Shown: positions 9,189 through 19,013, counted from the stretch's first letter. The stretch is DNA of 23,098 nucleotides from Gnetum montanum (GCA_015680685.1 MNCI01017751.1:148874-171971); one strand, 5' to 3'. Translations and numbers: made by a program. The notes: generated by a model from the letters alone, not told the origin.

Positions 9189-10436
9189 GGATCAGACAAA
9201 GTAAAAGGCCTGAGCTTAGCTTCAAGAGGATCAGTTGTGCTAAATGAGGATTTCTATGGAAACCCATCTCCATGGCCTGATAAGCATTCGTTAAAATGTC
9301 ATCCCTGGATATATTAATTCTCGATGGAGATTGCATTCAACCTGAAAACAGAGAGAGTATATTAATTTGTTTTATTTTGTCATTTTGTGTTTCAACCTGA
9401 AAATTCTGATCCACTTCTTTTGACAGGGGACTCCCGCGAATCTGAGGCAGCCAATTCGATGCAATTTCCGCCAACCTGCAAACGTTACCGAATTTCACAC
9501 AAAGCTTCAAAGACCTCCATTGAATAGAACTTTTTGATTGCTTAGAATCTTCCAGACAGCTTGAGCTTGTTGCAAGAATTAACATCTCTAAGACTATCCA
9601 ATTGCATGGCCTTACAAGGGCTCTCAGACGGAATTGGGGATTTGAAGAATTTGAGGGAGTTGAAGGTAGTGAGGAGTCCCAAAACTGAAGTTTTGGCCCA
9701 AGTCATTTGGAAATCTGCAGGGGGTCAAGCAATTGTTCCTGCGCCACTGCAGTGGATGGGTGATTCCAGAGGATTTTCTTGGAAACCATCACGACTCTTG
9801 AAGATTTTTAATCATTTTCGTTCCCAAATTTCAAAGGTAACCCCAGAAACTGTTTTTTCAGCCTCGCATTAGATGTCTGTGTCTTGTTAACGTGGCAAAC
9901 GGTTGCGTTCTACCAGAAAGGTTAGAAAATATCTTTTGGAAACAAGATAATAAATCTAGTAAATAAAGGTTAACAGTGCGCACAAACTGAAATCAGAAAG
10001 TGTTCTGAGCTGGGAACTTCCAGAATTCGGCGCCCAGCTCTTTAATTTGATTCACTTTCGGTTTTACAGGTGCACTGAAACTACGAAAGCTCCCCATGTC
10101 TCTTGGAAAGCTTGTAGTACTAAAACATTTGGAAGTCGGACTGTTGCAATTTACAAGAGCTACCGGAAACCATTGGCAACGTAAAAACATTTGGAAAAGT
10201 TGTTTATACAGTTTTGTCCAAACTTGGAAGAATTGCCGTATTCCCTGGGGAATCTTGCTAACCTGGTGTTGCTTATCCTTAGTTGAATGCAGGTTGGTGC
10301 AAGACGTTAATACCACACGTCTGTTTAAACTTGCAAATCTAATTTATTCTGTTTCATATGCCTAAGGTTGCTGGGCTTACGATCCAAAGAGTCTTTGGAA
10401 TATTATTTTTCTGGGTTGCCCTAACCTCACATACAG
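9189..10436 (+). pseudogene. TIR-NBS-LRR-type resistance gene remnant, LRR exons (5' part)
   Basis: TNL proteins detect pathogen effectors in the cytoplasm or nucleus through C-terminal LRRs. After an acceptor-like TTGCAG (ending 9188) the frame reads GSDKVKGLSLAS, the usual opening of the TNL exon after the NB-ARC. In a shifted frame AFVKMSSLDILILDGD follows (about 9284-9331), also typical. A probable intron leads to LRR blocks: LQTLPN, then LSLLQELTSLRLSNC and GIGDLKNLRELKVV (9570-9674), then WPKSFGNLQGVKQLFLRHC in another frame. After a candidate intron (9837-10069) come LRKLPMSLGKLVVLKHLEV, NLQELPETIGN and CPNLEELPYSLGNLANL. Several frameshifts and stops mean it cannot make a protein. TIR and NB-ARC parts are absent upstream. 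The copia element at 10437 interrupts it. Confidence 0.7.
9837..10069 (+). other. Candidate intron in LRR remnant
   Basis: It starts with TCAAAG|GTAACC and ends with a pyrimidine-rich TTTCGGTTTTACAG. The sequence on both sides encodes LRR-like protein while the 233 bases between do not. Inferred from sequence only. Confidence 0.45.
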
Positions 10437-10954
10437 TGTGAATTTTAGATTGTTGGTGATAACAGTTAAAAAATAAATAAAAAACACAAGAAGATATCCT
10501 CTGGGTAAACATATGAAAAACCCTACCAACAAACAAGCTCCTAATCTTTATGGCAACTCAAGAGAGAATTTCTCAAACACGATGAAGAGCAGAGAATAGG
10601 AAATTTCAGCTCAAACACAATGAACAATGGGAAAGAAGAAAACATAGAGATGAAAACCAAACACATACTCTTTGAGGCTTTTTTGTTTTCCTTGTAACCA
10701 TATTTATAGCATAGGATGATTTCTTGTAACCATATTTATAGTATGGCATGAACATTTGTAGGTAGTGTTAACCAAATGCACTGGATATTAACAGCAGTAA
10801 AATGACAAAAATGAACAACAGTTTACATTGATAATATTTCAATAAATACTCAACACTATTGTACTATACAATTACAAAAAAGATAATGCTTCTGCTCAAA
10901 GAGATGACAATATTTGGGTTTATGTAAACGGTAGTTATCTTTAGTTTACCCACA
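10437..10954 (-). repeat. 3' LTR of copia element (518 bp)
   Basis: In element sense it begins TGTGGGTAAAC and ends TTCACA; TGTG and CACA form the terminal inverted repeat. It aligns with 14565-15039. It differs in carrying a duplicated 32-bp unit (10691-10722 and 10723-10754) containing the TATA box. Directly before it in element sense is the purine run AAAGGAAGAA, a good polypurine tract. Confidence 0.85.
10691..10754 (-). promoter_or_regulatory. Duplicated TATA-box unit in copia 3' LTR
   Basis: Two 32-base units, each with TATAAATA on the minus strand (10708-10701 and 10740-10733), followed in element sense by TGGTTACAAG. The 5' LTR has a single weaker version, TATAGATA, at 14787-14780. 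Confidence 0.7.
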
Positions 10955-10964
10955 ATTCTTCCTT
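10955..10964 (-). other. Polypurine tract of copia element
   Basis: On the minus strand the bases just before the 3' LTR (10967-10955) read CAAAGGAAGAAT, an all-purine core abutting the LTR start TGTGGG. It would prime plus-strand DNA synthesis. It fixes the LTR boundary at 10954. Confidence 0.7.
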
Positions 10965-11209
10965 TGAAGGCAAAGCAAGCCTAAGATAATATCACCTTCC
11001 ATAACACCAACAATTATTCAACACCATAAATTAAAGATTTTGTCATCATGCTAGCAAGATTCTTTTCTGTTTTAATTTTTTTTAAAGAAGAATCTTTTAT
11101 TCATTTATTACTCTTGAATATAGTGATACTGTATTTGTATATATTTTCTCCTACCGTAGAAAGTGGGATTCTTGGATATATAAATTGCACTTTGGTTATC
11201 GCAACAAAT

Positions 11210-14200
11210 TTTCATAATCCTTTTATAAATCCTGAGTTTAGCCACTAATATTCGAAAACAAGATTGCAATTGACTTCTCCACCACCAAAGATATTAAACA
11301 CATATCCACAGGTTGATTTTTTGTTCTCTAAATCCCCACCCTAGTTAGCATTCACATAACCATGGATAAATCACTTTGATAACAAATACCAAAGTTCATA
11401 GTACCATGAAGATATCGGAAAACTTGTTTTACAACAATCTAATGTTGTTTCCCTAAATTAAACATAGACCGGCTAAGTTTTCCAACAATGTATGCAATAT
11501 TAAGTCTAGTACTTACCATTACATGCATCAAACTGCCAACAATACTAACATATGGAATTTTTATCATAAGCTCTTTTTCATCATCTATCTTGGGGCACTG
11601 TTCACTTGAGAATTTCATCCCAATTTCATAGGGTATTGTCACATGCTTACAATCTTGCATATTACATCTTTTTAAGATGTTTTGCACATATGCAGTGATC
11701 AAAGTCTATTATTACTCCTATTTTTTTTTAATTTCCACGCCCAAAATTTTTTTCACAACACCAAGATCTTTCATCTCAAACTAAGAAAAAAGAAGTTGTT
11801 TCAACTCCTTAATTTCATCCATCTCACTTCTTGCTATTAACATGTCATTGACATATAGCAGCAAAATTAAGAGTTTTCTATTTTTATTTTTGACATATAA
11901 GCAAGAGTCTTCCTGACTTTCCATGAGGCTAAGATTTAACATGTGTTCATTAAATTTTTTATTCCACATCCTTGATGGTTGTTTGAGCCTATGCAATGAT
12001 CTTAGCGACACACCATATGCTCTTTTCCCTTCACTTTATACTCTTTAGGTTGAAGCATATATATTTCCTCCTCAAAATCACCATTAAGGAAAGTAGTTTT
12101 TACATCTATTTGTTCAAGTTCTAAATGATATGTTGCTGGTATTAATAGCAATGATTGAATTGATGTTAATTTTACCACAGGGAAGAAGATTTCATCATAA
12201 TCAATTCCCTTCTTTTGGAAATAACCCTTAGCATCAAGACATGCTTTAAACTAATCACTAGATTTAATTTTTAACATCTACTTACATCCAATTGGTTTTC
12301 TATCAAATGGAAGCTCAACCAATTTCTATGTTTTATTCTTATGAATAGCAGAGATTTCATCATCCATCTCTCACTTTTATTCTGTATGATAAAAAGATGT
12401 ACACACTTCATCATCAATTAGTTCAACTTTAGCGATTAGAATTTGATCTTTAAACCAAGTGGGTAATTTTCTTAGGTGACTAGACTATCTTAAGGGTTGT
12501 GAAGTTGATGGAGCATCATGTTGATACTCTATTTCCTCATCTTCACTTACATCTTCCCCTATACTTATTTCTTGTACATTATTCAAACAATCTTGTTGGT
12601 CAGGAGCAATATCTCCTATTGAGGGAGGATGACCTCTAAATTTTCTTTATTAGCTTAAAAAAATACATGATCATGTGTTACATCATTAGAGAGATTACGC
12701 TTAATATGTTTGCAAGACTTTCTAGATACAACATCACGACTATAGATAACCCTTTTAGTTTCTAGGTTGTACAACTTATAAGATTTAAAACCATGACCAT
12801 AACCAAGGAAAATACATCTTATAGACTTATAATCTAATTTTGATCTATCAGTTTTTGGAATGTGAACATAATCTTCACATCTAAAAACTCGAAGATAATT
12901 CAAATTAACAAACTTGCCACTCCATATTTCTTCTGAAATCTTTCAATCAATTACAAAGGATGGAGACCGAGATAGCAGGCAATCATTGCTTTCCTTGAAA
13001 AATCATCAATGAATAAAACATAATATGAAGCACCTCCAAGTGAGAGTGTTTGCAAGTCTTTAATTGGTTCACATACATCGCTGTGTATTAACTCTACCAC
13101 TTGATTAACTTTAGTATTACTTCTTGACAATCTTGAACGTGTTTGTTTACCAAGTAGGTAATGATGAAAAAATTTCAAAGATTCTTCTGTGAGGGTAATT
13201 TTTCCCTTATTATGTTGTTCCATTCATCCTTTTTCACTTAAATGTACTAATCTTCTATGCCAAAGATCAATGCTTGAATGCAAGTCAGTAACAACTACCA
13301 TGTTGAAGTTGTATTACAATGTCCTTGCTTCCAACTAATATAGTCTTCCCACCTTTACATTAGTGGCTAGAGGTAAACATCCTTGCAAAATTTTACATTT
13401 TCCTTTACCAAATATGATAGTTAGACCTGCAAAATCTAACTTACTCATAGATAGGGGACTCATTATGAGTTTAGGTACATGACGGACATGAGATATAATT
13501 TTAATGATTCCATTCTTAAATTGGATTTTAACTTTACTATACCTAACAACATCACAAAGACCATCATCACCTAGTTTGACCACATTGAGATTACAAACAA
13601 AGTATTCACAAAACAATTCAACATATGGGATATAGTGATAGGAAGCACCAAAATCAATATGCCAAGAAACTGTCTCAGTGTCATCAATTGACAACATCAC
13701 ATACAAATCTCCCTCTCGATGAGAAGGAAGAATTTCATTATTATTATTATTATCTACAGATGCTTTTCCTTTCTGTATTGCTTTACAATCTTTTTTAAGA
13801 TGACCAATCTTTCCACAATTCCAACATCTTGGTTTTGTGGAATTTTTCTCAGATCTGGGAGGTTTAAATTGTGGGCTTCTATTCAAATTTAAGTTGGAGT
13901 TTTTGGCAAAGACAATATCATTTTGGACAGAGACAGACCTTTTAATTCTCCTTTCTTTACTAAGGAGTTGGGCTATAATAGTATCAAAATTAAGAGTTGA
14001 CACCAAATTACTCACTAACATTACAAAAGTATTCCAAGATTCAAAAAGAGACGTTAAAAGATACATACAACGATCTTCCTCTTTCATTTTATCTTCAACT
14101 GCTTTAAGTTGCATCATGATATCATTGAAGATACTTAGATGATTAGTAGTTAACATACCTTTAGCCATCTTAAGTGTGTGTAAATTCCTCCTATGAAATA

Positions 14201-14495
14201 ATCTATTAGAAATAGATTTTGTTTAGTACAAATATTTTAATTTGTTCCATAGGTCCTTGGTAGTTAGAACTCTAGAAACATTGAGCAGCATCGAACGAGA
14301 GATACACAAACGAATTCTGCTTTGTGCTTTTCTATCCAAGGCCTTCCAATTTGAATCTATGATAGTAGCAAGCTTTGAATTAACAATTACTTGCCAAAGA
14401 TCTTCGTTGACAAGAAGATCCTCCATGTACATTCTCCAAACATTGTAATCATTGCTAGAGAATATTTCAATTTTGATTTTTGCTAAGTTTGCCAT
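11210..14495 (-). pseudogene. Degenerate copia gag-pol polyprotein
   Basis: Gag starts at ATG 14495 (MANLAKIKIEIFSSNDYNVW). A CCHC zinc knuckle, CWNCGKIGHLKKDC, lies at 13826-13785. The protease motif is WHIDFGASYHY near 13660; the second residue of the canonical DSG triad is F, so it is probably inactive. The GAG-pre-integrase motif LWHRRLVHLSEKG is near 13265-13225. The integrase core has VELIHSDVCEPI and SYYVLFIDDFSRK (13110-12980). A later block has IFLGYGHGFKSYKLYN (12820-12760). RT shows PIGCK, AKGYFQKKGIDYDEIF and KTTFLNGDFEEEIYMLQP, then LLYVNDMLIA near 11850; the catalytic YVDD is YVND. RNase H remnants continue to about 11210. Many stops and frameshifts break it, so it is non-functional. 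Confidence 0.85.
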
Positions 14496-14546
14496 ATCCT
14501 AAAATTAGAAAACACCATAATAGAAGAAAAAACCACCATGAAAGAA

Positions 14547-14562
14547 CCTGGCTCTAATACCA
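14547..14562 (-). other. Primer-binding site for initiator Met tRNA (copia)
   Basis: The minus strand reads TGGTATTAGAGCCAGG, one base from the usual plant copia site TGGTATCAGAGC. It lies two bases after the 5' LTR end at 14565. The single change is C to T. Confidence 0.85.
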
Positions 14563-14564
14563 AT

Positions 14565-15039
14565 TGTGATTTTTAGATTGTTTGTGATAACAGTAAAAAA
14601 AAAAAATCAACAGAAAAATACAAAAATATATCCTGGGGGAAAAATAGAGAAAAAAGCTCCTAGATCCTTATGTCAACTTAGAAAGAATTTCTTAAACACA
14701 ATGAATAGTAGAGAATGGGAAATAAGAAAGCATAGAGATGAAAGTCAAACACACTACCTTCAAGGATTTCTTATAACCATATCTATAGCATGGGATGGAC
14801 ATCCACAAATAGGTAGTGTTAACCAAATGTAAACTAGATATTAATAGTAGTAAAATGATAGAGATGAACAATAGTTTACATTGACTATATGTCAAATATC
14901 TATAATTAAATATTCAACACTATAGTTTATTACAACATGACTATTTTACCATACAATTACAAAAAAGATAGTGCTTATACTCAAAGAGATGATAATATCT
15001 AAGCTTATGTGAATGGTAGTTGCCTTCACTTTACTCACA
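14565..15039 (-). repeat. 5' LTR of copia element (475 bp)
   Basis: It aligns with 10437-10954 in the same orientation. In element sense it starts TGTGAGTAAAG at 15039 and ends AATCACA at 14565, two bases before the primer site. It has one TATA-like box (TATAGATA) at 14787-14780. Confidence 0.85.
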
Positions 15040-15241
15040 AATTGTACCATTTTCAAAGGTTTGGAATGTCTTTGGATTAGCAAGTGTGAACAATTGCCTT
15101 TTCCTCCTGAGACACTTCTACCTCAGATGGATATGTTAAACATGACATGTAAGAGATGTCTCAGGATAGAGGTTCTTCTGGGCACTTCCCATAGTTCGAG
15201 GACCATGGAACACTCTGAGGTACCCTTGAATGACACTCAAG
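15040..15241 (+). pseudogene. TNL LRR remnant, 3' part
   Basis: Directly after the copia 5' LTR the plus strand encodes FKGLECLWISKCEQLPFPPE followed by LLPQMDMLNMTCKRCLRIEVL, which has the Leu and Cys spacing of the last LRRs of a TNL protein. It is on the same strand as the LRR exons before the copia insertion, so the two are probably one interrupted locus, though some LRR sequence may be missing between them. The open frame runs on to 15366, but from about 15242 the sequence looks like the start of an LTR. No intact start or splice site is present. Confidence 0.55.
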
Positions 15242-15775
15242 TGTTAGAAAATCCATCCCAGCTTGGCAATGCCAAGCCAACATTAGGACTCCATCCTATT
15301 GCATCCCTTTCTAACTCCTCTTTATACTACCCTTACTTAGAGAACTACATCGCCTTGATTCTATGATGATCACAAATATGTAGGTAGCCAGGATTGGATA
15401 GTTCTAGTATAGTGCCTTGCTAAACCTTGTACTAGATCATGAGGGGTCTAGGGGTGAGGCGTCCCTTGTAGATACATCATCATCCCTTCCACTGATAATA
15501 TCTACAAGGTGGCATCCCTTGTAGATACATTGTCACCCCTTCCATTGATAATATCTACAAGGTTGCTTGTGTACTTATTTGCAAAGTCCTTGTTCGGAGT
15601 TTAGTGGTTCTCCTTGAGATGCATGCTCCCTTATTAAGAAGTCGTTATGTCACTTACTACCTTTCAAGGGTTGCTTACTTATTAAAGGCATATTTCCCAA
15701 GTCTTCTGTCCCAAATCCATTAGATCTCAATGAATTCCTTGGGGTGTTGGACAATGTCAGGGCAACTTTATTACA
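15242..15775 (+). repeat. Candidate LTR of a further decayed retrotransposon
   Basis: The segment starts TGTTAG and ends TTACA. After a 2-base gap comes TGGTATCAAAG (15778-15788), 10 of 11 bases of the usual Met-tRNA primer site. That order (TG...CA, short gap, primer site) is the mark of a 5' LTR. The second LTR is not seen, so the boundaries are tentative. It contains a tandem 53-bp repeat at 15458-15563. Confidence 0.4.
15458..15563. repeat. Two tandem 53-bp units, each a potential hairpin
   Basis: Units 15458-15510 and 15511-15563 differ at only a few positions. Each contains CCTTGTAGATA and, about 25 bases on, TATCTACAAGG, a perfect 11-bp inverted repeat. Two identical stems therefore lie in series. 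Confidence 0.85.
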
Positions 15776-17941
15776 AGTGGTATCAAAGTGTTTTTGTAAT
15801 TGTGTTATGATAAGCATGTACACTCTGGTAGTGTTATACCATCGAGGTTATCTATTTATGGTTCTTTCAAATAGATATCTAGGTGGTATAAGATCATATC
15901 CTTATGTATTTTTTGAAAACTTTTCTTATGATAAGACTCTTAAGCTTTTTATTATGGGGTCGATGTTATGTTATGAGCAACTGGTGTATGTTGTTCTTCT
16001 AGAGGATGTATACAATTGCATTGTGGTGTTGTCCTCCACTGGTTTACTTGTGGTTGGACCAATTGTGGTTTTACTTTGACATCACAGAGGAGAATTCTAT
16101 TGGCAACCTATAAATTATTGTTGCTCAAGGAGCTCTCATCTCTGGTCTCTAGTGGTTCATCTAGGATGAATTTGACCTAGTCTCCACTTTGGTCTCCACC
16201 CAGATGACATGTATCAAAATGGCATTGATTGAATTATGCAGGATGCAGTATCCTTGCATCCCCACTCACCCTAGATATAGTGAGTGTGGGAATTACAAAT
16301 TGGGACATGATGGTTTGCAAGTACCTCGAGATGGAGTGCCTTTGAACATGTGCTCTCGATGAGCCTTATCCTAGGTGGATCAAGACTATTGCTAGTAGAC
16401 TTCATATGCTTTTGTTTGTGATTTTATATTTTTCTAGTTGTGTAGGCATGTCTTCCTTGGTTGCATTTTCAAATTTTGCATGTGTGTCTCTCTTGCCATG
16501 TCTATCATTCATAACACAAGGCTTTGTGCTCTACACTATGTGATGACTCATTGTTGGGATTATGGGGAATGCATTTTGAGGCCATGTGTGCCATCCCAAG
16601 ACCAAATGGTTGTGGTCCTTGTTTTAATAACCTCTTGTGCTTTGGGCATAGTTTCCCTTGTTGTGGAGCTTTCATGTGTTGTGTTTCCTCACTTAAGCTA
16701 GTTTTGTTGCCCTTGGTTTTGTGGAATCACTTCCTTAGTTGGTGTTATTTCTTGGGCATTTTCATTTGGAGACCTTCTAGAGTAGGTCACCCTATTGTTG
16801 GTTTTTGTTGAGACCTTACCTATCTTGATGAGAGTCTTTTTTGTGAACACATCCTCTTTGATGTTGCTCTTCATAGCAAGAATTGTAGCCTTGTTGAGAT
16901 CTATTGTTGGCTAGACCTTGATCTTCCTCTTTATGTTTTGAGTAGAGATAACAATTTTCTAGTGCCCCTACCTCATGTGAATTTGCTGAGATTTTCATCC
17001 TAGTGGGAACTAGTGTCAGTGGCTAGGAATTCTTGTTGTATGTGAAGTTTGGAATTTTGAGAGTGTTCCAATTCTCTCTCTCTCTTGGTATGCCTCATGA
17101 TACATTCTTATGTGTGAGTGTATCTAATTGACCCATCATGTTTTGCATGATTCATATCTATGCGTGTTGCTAAGGTCTTGCTCTCTATGGTGTTGTGAGA
17201 CTGATATTTTTCTATTGTGTGATCATGCTTGATGGTTGTAAACGAGGCTGATGTGCTAATCATGTTCCTACTAACTCCTTTGTTTCCAAGCTATTATCTC
17301 AACCTTGTAACACAAGTACAAAGATGCAACTAGTGGTGACCTCAGTTGATTTTGTAAGTACTATGTCTATGGAAAAGATGTGTTCTCATGAGGCATTCTT
17401 GAATTGGTTACTTGGTCTTGGAATCCCAGCACTGGGTTGTGGATTAATCAGTACCCTTGTTGTGGTGGAGTAGCTGGTACATCATGATTTGTTTGCCTCT
17501 TAGTGTTGGGTGAGCACCAATAGAGGATGGTGGTCTATCCTAGACCCTATGAATATTGGGTTAGAAAATGGCATTGAATAATATCCCTGGCCATGCTAGG
17601 TACTGATGGCCCAAGAGTGGCCAATGCCTTAAGGTCCCACTATGGTAGGTGGAAGATTCTCAATTGGCATCCTATGTTGTTCGATCATTGCGTTTGTGTC
17701 TCAATTCGTTTTCTTTTGATGGGAGTCTTGCAATGGGTGTAGTACAACATTTGTTCATGTACGTGCAGAGATAGAGACAAGTTTTTCTTAGAATAGCATG
17801 ATGTAGCTTTGGTGTTACTCCTGGTGGCCTAAACCCTTCAACTTAGGATGGGCTTGGGTAGTTGTCCTATAGCCTTCTAGGTTTGGGTAGCATTTCCAAA
17901 TGTCATGTATTATGCCCACTGATGAGACGCGTTTTGCACAG
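15776..17941. other. Unassigned region, probably internal part of a decayed retroelement
   Basis: No convincing gene. Open frames of up to 111 codons (for example 15744-16079 and 16438-16701) are rich in Cys, Val and Leu and match no family I know. A short open stretch near 16150-16350 includes CGNYKLGH, loosely like a zinc knuckle but with wrong spacing. No RT or integrase motif was found. The region ends abruptly at the Athila-like LTR at 17942. Confidence 0.4.
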
Positions 17942-17947
17942 TGTCAC

Positions 17948-18019
17948 GATATCGCATCCCATGCGATATCGCATATGCGATATCACGTCTTCTCCTACGA
18001 TATCGCGTACGCGATATCG
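17948..18019 (+). promoter_or_regulatory. GATATC palindrome array in LTR U3, plus copy
   Basis: Five intact GATATC sites start at 17948, 17965, 17979, 17999 and 18013. Each is flanked by CG or GC, making units such as GCGATATCGC. They combine into larger perfect palindromes: 14 bp at 17961-17974, 20 bp at 17965-17984 and 22 bp at 17998-18019. The array ends 18 bases before the TATA box and its first site is almost at the LTR terminus. Order and spacing are shared with the minus copy. It may be an enhancer or a binding site for a dimeric factor; this is inference. Confidence 0.65.
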
Positions 18020-18036
18020 CGGTCCGCCACCATATC

Positions 18037-18044
18037 TATAAATA
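18037..18044 (+). promoter_or_regulatory. LTR TATA box
   Basis: TATAAATA in a block (TCTATAAATAAGAGGTGGCA) conserved with the minus copy. Transcription would be expected to start about 30 bases on, near 18070. Confidence 0.75.
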
Positions 18045-18211
18045 AGAGGTGGCACTCCCTTCATTTTCCAAATCCTGGCTAGAAGTAGCGAAGCTCTGGT
18101 AGATTGATCACTCCAGAGTTAGAATTTTTCCCATGTGCCCGCAGTAGGAGTCCTAGAGTGAACGGCTCTTTATTCGAGCAGCTTGTAACCTGAACCCAAG
18201 TTGTGTACGGC

Positions 18212-18217
18212 AATAAA
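18212..18217 (+). promoter_or_regulatory. LTR poly(A) signal AATAAA
   Basis: AATAAA in the context CAATAAAGACGAAC, conserved with the minus copy, about 170 bases after the TATA box. It would end the R region. Confidence 0.55.
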
Positions 18218-18290
18218 GACGAACTTGATTGGATAAACCTTGCAGTACATGGTTTTATTGTTGTTTATTTACTGCTTTCCTAGTGCGCAC

Positions 18291-18630
18291 AAGTACGACT
18301 TGATTACGAGCGTCTACGGACGTGTACGGCTAGTCAAGGAATCGGCTGCTTGTCGCAACGCATGAGTACGACTTGATTACGAGCATTGGCTGCTTGGTAA
18401 CCCAGTAGCGTATTCCAGGATTCTGCGCTTGGTAATCCCAGTGGTAGTCCAATGTGTACGGCTAGTCAAGGAATCGGCTACTCATTGCTAGGCTAGAACG
18501 TGTGATAAGTACGACTTAGTTACGAGCACCCACGGGTGTGTACGGCTAGCTAAGGAATCGGCTGCTTATCACACTTAAGCTAAATAGGTGCCTCAGTACG
18601 ACCACTTCGAGCACTTGCGTTACGTGTGGT
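18291..18630 (+). repeat. Tandem hairpin units with covarying stems in LTR
   Basis: Four related units start at 18292, 18365, 18508 and 18595 with AGTACGA. The first three share the order AGTACGA, 5-base arm, TTACGAGC, self-complementary insert, GTGTACGGCTAG, matching 5-base arm, GAATCGGCT. Outer arms are CTTGA with TCAAG in units 1 and 2 and CTTAG with CTAAG in unit 3; unit 4 has ACCAC with GTGGT at the same place. The inserts are CGTCTACGGACG in unit 1, a 69-base segment bounded by ATTGG and CCAAT in unit 2, and CACCCACGGGTG in unit 3. Only unit 4 exists in the minus copy. It lies in the expected transcript leader, so a structured RNA is likely; its role is unknown. Confidence 0.65.
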
Positions 18631-18995
18631 GATCCCAGTAACGATTAGCGTTTGGTAAGCCACAGTTGCATAGTTCAGGGTGTGTCCGGTAAGTGGGAAC
18701 GGATGCTGACGCTAGTTAATTTAGACTTAGGACATTAGTTAGAGTTAGCTTAGTTTCTCAACCCTTTCCTCTGATAGCATAGAAGATAAACCGAAAAATA
18801 CCAAAAAAATCACATACCTCAGACTTGCTTAACCATACACCGTGACACTTACAAGCAAGCCTGGGAAGACAACGAACGATTAACCCCAAGTGTTTCTTGT
18901 GGTGTTAAGGCATTTAGTCTGCGGAGTTCGACCGGATCGCGCGTGCACGCTCGTATTCGTATGGTTGAGTGTAGGGGTACCTCGCCACTCATCAT

Positions 18996-19013
18996 TGGCG
19001 CCGTTGCCGGGGA
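18996..19013 (+). other. Primer-binding site for tRNA-Asp
   Basis: TGGCGCCGTTGCCGGGGA, 18 bases complementary to the 3' end of plant tRNA-Asp(GUC) including its CCA tail, one base after the LTR end. This primer choice is characteristic of Athila-group elements. Confidence 0.9.

Larger units (their letters stand above)
10437..15039 (-). mobile_element. Ty1/copia LTR retrotransposon (Tork/TNT1-94-like), degenerate but with both LTRs
   Basis: In element sense the order is 5' LTR (15039-14565), PBS for initiator Met tRNA (14562-14547), gag, protease, integrase, RT, RNase H, polypurine tract (about 10964-10955) and 3' LTR (10954-10437). The domain order with integrase before RT is diagnostic of Ty1/copia. 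The gag opening (MANLAKIKIEIF) resembles the TNT1-94/Tork group. The LTRs differ by many substitutions and indels (518 versus 475 bp), so the insertion is old. The 5 bases outside the ends (TACAG left, AATTG right) do not match, so no target-site duplication is visible. It splits the LRR remnants at 9189-10436 and 15040-15241. Confidence 0.85.
17942..18994 (+). repeat. 5' LTR of plus Athila-like copy (1053 bp)
   Basis: It starts TGTCA and ends CATCA one base before the primer site. Contents in order are a five-site GATATC array (17948-18018), TATA box (18037-18044), poly(A) signal (18212-18217), a block of tandem hairpin units (18291-18630), and a U5 conserved with the minus copy. Alignment with 4587-5424 fixes the outer end: left of 17942 the two copies have no similarity. 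It is about 215 bases longer than the minus LTR because of the hairpin units. Confidence 0.8.

Noticed and set aside
16250-16350. Zinc-knuckle-like CGNYKLGH in the unassigned region
   Set aside because: It has six residues between Cys and His where four are expected, and the outer cysteines are missing.
16438-16811. Overlapping Cys-rich frames as a zinc-finger or secreted protein gene
   Set aside because: Two overlapping frames are equally open, neither has a signal peptide or regular Cys pattern, and local base composition explains them.
17942-18019. GATATC array read as a CRISPR-like repeat array
   Set aside because: The repeats are short palindromes with 8-14 base gaps inside a plant LTR next to a TATA box; there is no spacer structure or cas gene.
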